DNA from: Cystobasidium ongulense
Lineage: Eukaryota > Basidiomycota > Cystobasidiomycetes > Cystobasidiales > Cystobasidiaceae
DNA length: 64,000 nt
NCBI GenBank assembly: GCA_022835595.1
Contig: BQUP01000005.1
Location: 558,001-622,000 of the forward strand
Direction of reading: 5' to 3'
A program made the position numbers and the translations under genes. Shown here in pieces: positions 57,536-64,000 of this stretch. Position 1 is the stretch's first letter. Every line of letters starts with the position of its first letter. The notes beneath the pieces are model-generated. The model was not told the origin of the DNA. It saw only the letters and a list, made by a program, of their open reading frames with translations, and searched no databases.

Positions 57536-59080
57536 TTACTTAGAGCCATTGGTGGCAATAGCGACGCCAATGCTCGATTCGACAGTTGCATCACCCTTTT
57601 GGGTTGCCTTTGCTAGCCAGAAGTTCTGTTCTAGTTCGTACTTGATCTTGCCTTCGTATTCTGCAGGTGGTTGGTATCCCTTGCTTAGAGGGTTGAAGTT
57701 GACAATGAGCTTGTCTTTGACGGCAAAGACGGAATCGTCGGAGAGGTCTGTGCGCAATCACGATAGAGATTAGCCTGGGTTGCTCTGAAAATTTCGCAAA
57801 TAAGTGAGTATCGCTTACAATCAGACTCGCTGTCGAAAACTTGAGTGATTAGAGTCTTGTGGCCTGGTGCCTCAACCCAGAACTGCAGAAAGGCACGAAC
57901 AGGTCAGCAACATGCCATTAATGGTCCAGAAGAAGAGTTGGACTCACGTGAATGTGAGCAGGTCTGTATGGGTGTCGGTCCATCATCGTAAGAAGCTGAC
58001 CGGCTTGATGGTCGAAAGGAATAGGGTAGGGAGTAGGCTTGAGGCAGATAGTCTCATATCGACCATTCTCATCAGTGCGGAATCGACCACGGCAATGGTA
58101 TTCTGGCTTTTCAGGTGATTGAGAGTCGTAAAGTCCATCAGGCTGTTTAAAAGCAGTTCTTAGAACATTGCTTCGCAGTGAGACCGTTTGTTCAGAAAGT
58201 AAATCCCACTCACAGCATCATGCCAGACATCGACAACGGCGCCAGCAAGTGGCTTGCCATCGGCACCGTGGATTACACCGAAAAGATGAGTGTATGGTGC
58301 ATTTGGCTCGTCTTGTCGGATGATAGTTGTGCCATTTGGCTGGATGGGTACACCAGATCGGTAGAAAGGTCCGAGAATAGCAGAAAAGGTTGTGTTATCT
58401 TCTCCCTTGCTTGAAGGTCCGCCGACGGCCTTGCGCTGGGCACGGGTCTGGTCGAGGGTGTCTGTGGCAGGACGATGAGGTGGTTATGCTATCAGTATAA
58501 GCCGCTGGAAAGCTAAGCCGACAGCCACTGACCGACAAGCGACTCAATTCCGAAAACGTCGCTGCAAAGGACGACTTCGTGGCGGTCTGGGGTGGTGACC
58601 TTGCCTGCACCGGCGAGAAGGTTGCATGCAGCCATCCATTCTTCAAGAGTCACATCTGCCTCGATACAGAACTCGTGCATCTTCTTAATGAGGATGGGCA
58701 TGACCTGGAGGGATAGCGCGTTCGGGGGAAGGCGGTGGATCAGAGGAGCAGGACATTACAGTCAGCTGGAGGACTCTATCATCACGTATATGTAGCTTGT
58801 GGAGCTCCTGAAAGTCATGATGGCTGCCAATGATACTGGCACCGGGATCTCTTCCGGAGCGTGTTCGAGCAATGCAATCATCCCACGGGAGCTCCAGCAG
58901 CAGCAGAGACGGGCAACGCACCTCTTTGACGCGAGGAGAGGCCTTAGGGCCGATGGCATTGATGCTGTGTAGATGTATGGGGTGAGTATCCAATCAGCAC
59001 TACTGCATATCTGGCTGCTCTTCGTTCTCTCCATCCACTCACACCGTGTCGGTATACGCAGAGAAGTCGAAGTCGGCCAT
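57536..59080 (-). CDS. Intradiol ring-cleavage dioxygenase (catechol/hydroxyquinol type)
   Basis: Non-haem Fe(III) enzyme that opens catechol-type rings between the hydroxyls. The start is the ATG at 59078-59080 (MADFDFSAYTDT), which joins VINAIGPKASPRVKEV and MPILIKKMHEFCIEADVT, the helical dimerisation domain of single-subunit catechol/hydroxyquinol dioxygenases. The catalytic part reads ILGPFYRSGVPIQPNGT, PLAGAVVDVWHDA, DGLYDSQSPEKPEYHCRGRF, GRYETICLKPTPYPIP and HPYRPAHIHFWVEAPGHKTL; the expected two Tyr and two His iron ligands are visible. At least six exons. Stop TAA 57536-57538, convergent with the fusion gene. The helical N-terminus argues against protocatechuate 3,4-dioxygenase; catechol versus hydroxyquinol is open. 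Confidence 0.88.
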
Positions 59081-59729
59081 GATGGATGTGCGGGTGGTGC
59101 AAGGTAGCTAACAGAGTGTGATAGTATGAGACCAACCTGCAAGCTGCGACTCGTGCTCATGCACCACGTCCACAAAAAGCTCTCCAGGCTTCCTGCTGGC
59201 TGCAATCGCCGCTCTTCTCCCCGCGTTCCCTTCTCGGCGGCTTTCGACGGCCGTTTCCTCCGATTCTCCGGCAAGCATTCTGCCGGATTCTGCGAGGTGC
59301 AAGTCGACCGTGTGGAAGGCTAGAAGCTGTGTAGAAGGTGATGGCAGGCCTGACCATACTTCACCAAGTAGGTATGCGAGCAATCATACTCGCGAACCGC
59401 TGTGGGCTTTCTTCAGTCATATATCTGGCGGCGCTCAGTGGTGGCATGCCGTTATACGCCGCCACCATCAGCGTCAATGGAACGCTATTCAGCCTACAAC
59501 TGCACCAGCTATGCCTAAGTCTAATTCGTGGTCTTGTATGCGACAATAACTAACTGTGCGTGACTCTACTGGCCTCGCGATAACGTATCTGCCAGTTCCT
59601 GTCTGCTTTGAAAGCACTGCTTCGATCACAGTCGCTCCATGCCGAAGGACTACAGCTTTCCTCTTTCCTAGCAACTTACTCTCTTCAAACACACGTATCT
59701 ACACCTGCACTCTGACTATCGAACGCATC
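59081..59729. promoter_or_regulatory. Divergent promoter region, dioxygenase and NTF2-like gene
   Basis: About 650 bases between two divergent starts. Such an arrangement could allow shared induction of both genes. No specific binding site was identified. Confidence 0.45.
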
Positions 59730-60176
59730 ATGGCCATCTCACAGGGACTTTCCGACTTCATCAAAGCCTTTTACGCCGCGAGCGACGTCGGTCCATCCGG
59801 GCACGAAGCCTATGTATCTCACTACACAAATGATACGACACTCATAATGGGACCCACAGAGTTTAATAACAAAGAAGGCGTGATGAAATTCAGAGAAGCA
59901 GGATGGGAAAAAGTATCAACTAGAAAACATATAGTCAATGGTATCTTCCCTTCAGCTGACAAACCGGAGGAGCAAGTTATGCTACATGGTATTGTCGATT
60001 ATGGTATGAAAGATGGAACAAGCAAGAGTGGTATTGAATGGGCTGCTTTGATGAATCTCACAAAGGAGAAGGGCGAATACAAGTTGCAGAAGTATCAAGT
60101 TTGGATTGTAAGTAGCGAGGTCTCCTGAAATAAAATGGAGCTTCCGCTAACTTGGATATTTCGCACGCAGCGATAA
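59730..60176 (+). CDS. NTF2/SnoaL-like small protein
   Basis: The ATG at 59730-59732 gives MAISQGLSDFIKAFYAASDV, then HYTNDTTLIMGPTEFNNKEG and a strand-rich second half (MLHGIVDYGMKDGTSKSGIE, YKLQKYQVWI). The pattern of N-terminal helices followed by curved strands fits an NTF2-like/SnoaL-like cone fold, which includes small hydrolases, isomerases and ligand-binding proteins. The reading ends with an intron (gtaagtagcg to gcacgcag, with a gctaac branch site) and a last coding exon of only CGA TAA (60171-60176), giving about 129 residues. It sits beside the aromatic-pathway genes, so a link to that pathway is possible but unproven. Confidence 0.65.
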
Positions 60177-60603
60177 CCGAAAACAACATGCATGAACCAG
60201 TGTACCGAATTGTAACCGGAACGTAGCGTAGGAAATGGCAGAACTTCCAGTACACTCCTCATAAATGTCCATGTAGAGATAAGAGAACCCGCAACAAAAT
60301 CTAGAAAGACAGCCTGAGGCTGTACGACGCGCGTGTACAAAGAGCCCAGCTCGACTGCATATGTGCAACGTGCAGAGCAATTTTAGAACAAGTATAGCAA
60401 CAGACGACACAGGTGTCCGTGACTGAATGATGCAGGTATCAGTGACTGACTGATGAAATGGTCAATTCTAAGCTTTACTTGACGAAGCACATCTACTGAA
60501 AAGACTGATAGAGCTACATTGTTATTGACTATACACGGAACGAGCTAGTGTATGGACAGTTTCTCTCATTGAACATGCCAGTAGCGTATCTGGCGACAGA
60601 TGC
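60177..60603. other. Convergent intergenic region
   Basis: About 430 bases between the stops of the NTF2-like and acireductone dioxygenase genes. It probably holds both 3' UTRs. The minus-strand short frames are not convincing. Confidence 0.45.
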
Positions 60604-61366
60604 CTATGCCTTCAAGGACTTGACGTATTCCTGTCTGAAAGGGTTGTTCTCTAGTTCCGTTCCACGCCGAGGGAGGGGTGTCCACTTGGGCTCAGCCTGG
60701 ATAAATAAAGAAGAGTAGTGTAAGTATCTGCAGGCAAGACTGTTGCCTAGTAGTGGTAGTTGCCCCACCTTGAACAGTCGCATGGCTTTCACGGCATTAT
60801 TAGAGTCAAGAGTGAAGCGGTGATAGATACCAGCGGGGACTATAATCAAGTCGTCTGTGTCGACCTGCAGATCACATTACGCGTGTAAGCATGTCTGCAA
60901 GAGTTGCAATGGTCGTGCCTGCTTACCTGTATTCTGATCCATCGGGCATCATCCTGAGTCCTGACATCAAAGTAGCCAGAACCGTCGCGAATATATCTAA
61001 TCTCCTCATCTTCATGAAGATGTTCCTCGTAGAATGACTTGATCTTGCTCTCATATGCCTCTCCGAGACCTGCTTTCGTGACGTTGATCTGTCCAAAAGT
61101 GAAAAAGAGGCGGTGGCGCCATCACAGCATGACAGTCAGTACTGTAACACGACGGACGGACACTTGTAAAGAGTTTAAGAACGCCTACTCACCTCGTCTC
61201 TAGCTACATATCCTCTGTCTGAAGCTATCTTGTTGACGTCGTCCATGCTCTGGTTGACGAAACCGAGGACTCCGACTTTCGCGAGCTCTTCGAGGCTGAG
61301 GTGCTCTCCCGAGTCATGGGGCGCCGTAGGATGAGCGTCTGACTCGTCGTGTATCCAGACCTTCAT
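60604..61366 (-). CDS. Acireductone dioxygenase
   Basis: Cupin-fold metal dioxygenase of the methionine salvage pathway, converting acireductone to the keto acid precursor of methionine. Four exons. The ATG at 61364-61366 gives [20 protein letters not shown], then [40 protein letters not shown] (metal-binding HxH and Glu), [37 protein letters not shown] (second histidine site) and a C-terminal [19 protein letters not shown]. It ends at TAG 60604-60606. All key metal ligands are visible and the length is normal. The position next to aromatic-catabolism genes is probably incidental. Confidence 0.93.
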
Positions 61367-62296
61367 TGTGTGTGGGATCTACGTAAGTTGAGAGCTTCCG
61401 GTTTGAGCTGACGCTGAATTCCAGTGGGGTTGGCAAATGAAAGAGCTCTGAACTGCACGTTTGCATCAAAGTGGGCCTCTTTCTCGCCTCAATCGTAGAT
61501 GACCATAGCAACCTGATGTGAAGATGCAGCAAGCTTGTACGATAGTGCAATCTGCCCATGTTCCTGTCGCCAATGGACACGTCTTCCCCGTCAAGCCATC
61601 CGAGCCGGTCGAATCTGGCTCTCTTTTGTTGGAAATCCTGATGAAAAGCCACAGATGGCACAATGCAAGCGCACGCACGCGGCTCAGGAGGCTTGAACAG
61701 CAACAGAACAACACAACCTGCATGCCATCTCCTCCTCCTGTCTGATCTTTTGTGCTTTTGTTCCTCCTGCTAAAGTTTGAATGGGCCCTTTCGGCTGTCC
61801 AAGCGTCGACTATAACCGCACCTAATCATCAAAAGCTAAAGGCAGATGATGTTCCTATCTCGCTCATCAACCAGCACAGAATTCTTGCATAGTTATCTTT
61901 TGCACCGTTGAATCACAGACCCCATTCCTTTCCTTCGCTTCTCACAGCAGGACATCCATTTCTTCTATTTACAGTGCACGGGCAGGTACCGTCACTTATC
62001 CTCTCTCCACAATTCCTGCTTATCATTATCATATCACAACTTCACACATTTACTACCAGTAAGCTGTTTAGAAAGCCCTTTCTTATCACGTACACCTTTC
62101 TGACGGACAGTTCCCCCTTCAGCTTACTTCCCTTTGCGAAACTCCCATTTTACGTAGCTGTACAAAGTACAGTACCAAATTCGGCCAAGCAACGACGTAT
62201 AGGTCAACATACAATACACTCGCATACACTCTTTTCAAAGTATCACATCGTCAGCATCAGATCGTAAGGCTACACATTGACAAATCACCCCTCAAC
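61367..62296. promoter_or_regulatory. Divergent promoter region with pyrimidine-rich leader
   Basis: About 0.93 kb between two divergent starts. The right half is pyrimidine-rich on the plus strand and lacks long frames with features, as expected for a fungal 5' leader of the gene at 62297. Confidence 0.45.
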
Positions 62297-63860
62297 ATGG
62301 CCTACTCCAATGCAACTCTGAACGGCTCAAGCGTATCATTCGTGCATACTGTACATTCACAAGGTTCCTATGAGAAATTGAACACTACCTACGATATACC
62401 ATCAACAAACCCATACTTGTACAAACCAGTCAAACCTACCAAATCTCGACTTAGACCAGCTCTACCTACTGTTTTCCTACAACTACCTGGAGATAAGCAC
62501 CAAACCTCGAGTCCTTGGACAAAAGAGCCACGTAGACAAGCTTCATACGAGAGTTTTAACTCCAACGCCAAGGAGCAGTTATTGGTGCAAGAACTTACGG
62601 ACAATACTGGATTCGTGCGCAATCACAGTCCGGCTGAATCGATGAATACAACTGTGATGCAATCAAATACAGCTGGGGCAAGCTTCAATCGATTCTCTAC
62701 TTGTTTCTCAGGATCGTCTTCCATTTCACTGCTAGATCCAGGAATGATGCACGTAGATAATGAGAAACCGGAAAAACCGACAAAGACGACCCAGTCGATG
62801 TTTTCAAATGCTAGATCTCGGCGACCCGCTACATCAGACAATGATAGCAGTGATAGTGAAAGTCTACTGCGCGGGTGGAGCACGCCTAGAATCGCAAAGG
62901 CTCCTACTTTACGAATATCAAGCAAAGAACTTCCATCTCTCCCCAGTACTATTAAGGGAAACATTCACTATCGCTCGGCATCTAGCTGCTCAATGTACCG
63001 TGACGACAGCGATATCACCTTTCCAGACGACGATTCCGACATTCTACATATTCGAGCACCAGAACGAAAGAAGGAACACCAAATTCAAGAATCTAAACAT
63101 CGTCCAAGTACCGCTGCGCTGAAACGCAAACAAATGGAATGGAAAGCTGAAGATAAGCTAAGTAGAACAGCCAAGATGGTTGAAGCAAACTTGAGAATCA
63201 GGCTCGAAGACCCCAAGGCAAAGGATTGTAGTACAACACTAGATGGACTCTTTGGAATTGGCAAAGAAGAGTCAAAAGCTCAACGATGTGGTTATGCTGG
63301 GTTGGGTATTGCAAGCGGGAAACGCACCTGGAAAGCTACTGATGATTATCAAACACTGTAAGTGCCACTTTTTGACTATTTGGGACAGCTGAACGATAAC
63401 AAGAATGATGCTGATACTTACCCTCATTTTCAGGCTTCGAGACCACGTGCGAAATTCCATATATAACCTGTCGCCGCGGTCACCTCGCTCAATGAAACGA
63501 AAGTTTTCCTCCCAAAGCAACAGTGTTCCAAGGAGTCCTAGTCAATCACCCAATTCCCAGAGATCAGTTTCTTCTCCAAATCTACTAAGTTCAAAGGCAA
63601 TACCAGCACCGAGAAGAAGGAAAGAACCACCGGCACCACTTGATCTCTCTTCAGTTTCGGCATTTTATACTGCAAGTCAAATCAAATTTGCTCAAAAAAA
63701 GACAATTGGAAAATCAGACAAACGCAAAGTTGAACAGCAGACAAGACAACAGCAAGATAATACACATGGACATTATGATGATGGACATTTGACGGAGATG
63801 AAGACTCCTCGAGCTCGTAGAATCACTTTGAAAAGTATTCTACGCTCTATCCTCAACTGA
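62297..63860 (+). CDS. Unknown basic disordered protein
   Basis: Two exons (62297-63357 and 63434-63860) give 495 residues. The ATG at 62297-62299 follows a long pyrimidine-rich leader. The protein is hydrophilic, rich in Ser, Arg and Lys, with repeated short basic-proline patches (RSPRSMKRKFSSQ, PRSPSQSPNSQRSVSS), a helical charged stretch (KRKQMEWKAEDKLSRTAKMV) and an end reading RARRITLKSILRSILN. I see no known domain, signal or membrane span. The Ser-Pro motifs could be kinase sites, which is only suggestive. No function is proposed. Confidence 0.6.
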
Positions 63861-64000
63861 GGAGAGTTTCCCTTCTGCGCGGTGTATTATAGTAGCGTAT
63901 GGTTCCCTGACATCTGCCTTGTAACGGCGATATAGGGTGAATGTGTATAGTAGTATTAGAACGCTGGTCGTCACGCGTCATGACCAAAAAAAATTGGAAA

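Overview
The window looks like nuclear DNA from a compact, intron-rich fungal genome, most likely a basidiomycete. The evidence is 31 protein-coding genes in 64 kb on both strands, almost all split by short GT-AG introns, mostly about 50-100 nt with some longer. The gene set is typically fungal or opisthokont: Arp2, capping protein alpha, Miro/Gem1, Swd2, a CAP10/GT90 glycosyltransferase, a cytochrome P450 and a type IIC P-type ATPase. I cannot name the species. I found no convincing tRNA, rRNA, CRISPR array or mobile element.

Layout. 0.4-4.5 kb: Na,K-ATPase-like P-type ATPase (minus). 6.1-12.5 kb: three tandem type II membrane glycosyltransferases of PLOD/LH3-like type; two share an almost identical central patch. 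13.1-22.0 kb (all minus): DUF202 membrane protein, SUMO E1 subunit Aos1, two tandem BTB-like paralogues, and a RING protein with two SUMO-interacting motifs. 22.0-24.65 kb: the longest stretch without a gene. 24.65-35.9 kb: DHHC palmitoyltransferase, alkaline ceramidase, Mg-chelatase-like protein, Swd2, complex I NDUFS5-like subunit, CAP10/GT90 glycosyltransferase and a small unknown protein. 36.9-47.1 kb: P450, SNIP1/Pml1, Arp2, CRIPT, Miro and a zinc-binding-motif protein. 47.5-54.5 kb: CASTOR-like ACT protein, tail-anchored acidic protein, capping protein alpha with a large insertion, and a small disordered protein. 54.9-61.4 kb: a small aromatic-catabolism cluster plus acireductone dioxygenase. 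62.3-63.9 kb: a disordered unknown protein.

The most striking finding is at 54860-57257. An alpha/beta hydrolase of the 3-oxoadipate enol-lactonase type joins in frame, through a canonical 81-nt intron, to a seven-bladed-propeller carboxymuconate-cyclase-like enzyme. The propeller part has no usable ATG of its own, and the codon phases agree across all seven exons (653 residues). An intradiol ring-cleavage dioxygenase lies convergently next door, so ring cleavage, cycloisomerisation and lactone hydrolysis sit together. The donor GT of the joining intron supplies the first T of the TAA stop used when the intron is retained, so one transcript could give either a free hydrolase or the fusion.

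Other points worth a look: a 590-bp near-identical patch between diverged tandem glycosyltransferases (likely gene conversion or partial duplication), a Miro whose C-terminal GTPase domain has lost its P-loop, a roughly 160-residue acidic insertion in capping protein alpha, and a RING domain split by a long insertion in a SIM-bearing protein near a SUMO E1 gene. Intron positions were read by eye from splice motifs and codon phase; family calls rest on motif recognition, not database searches.
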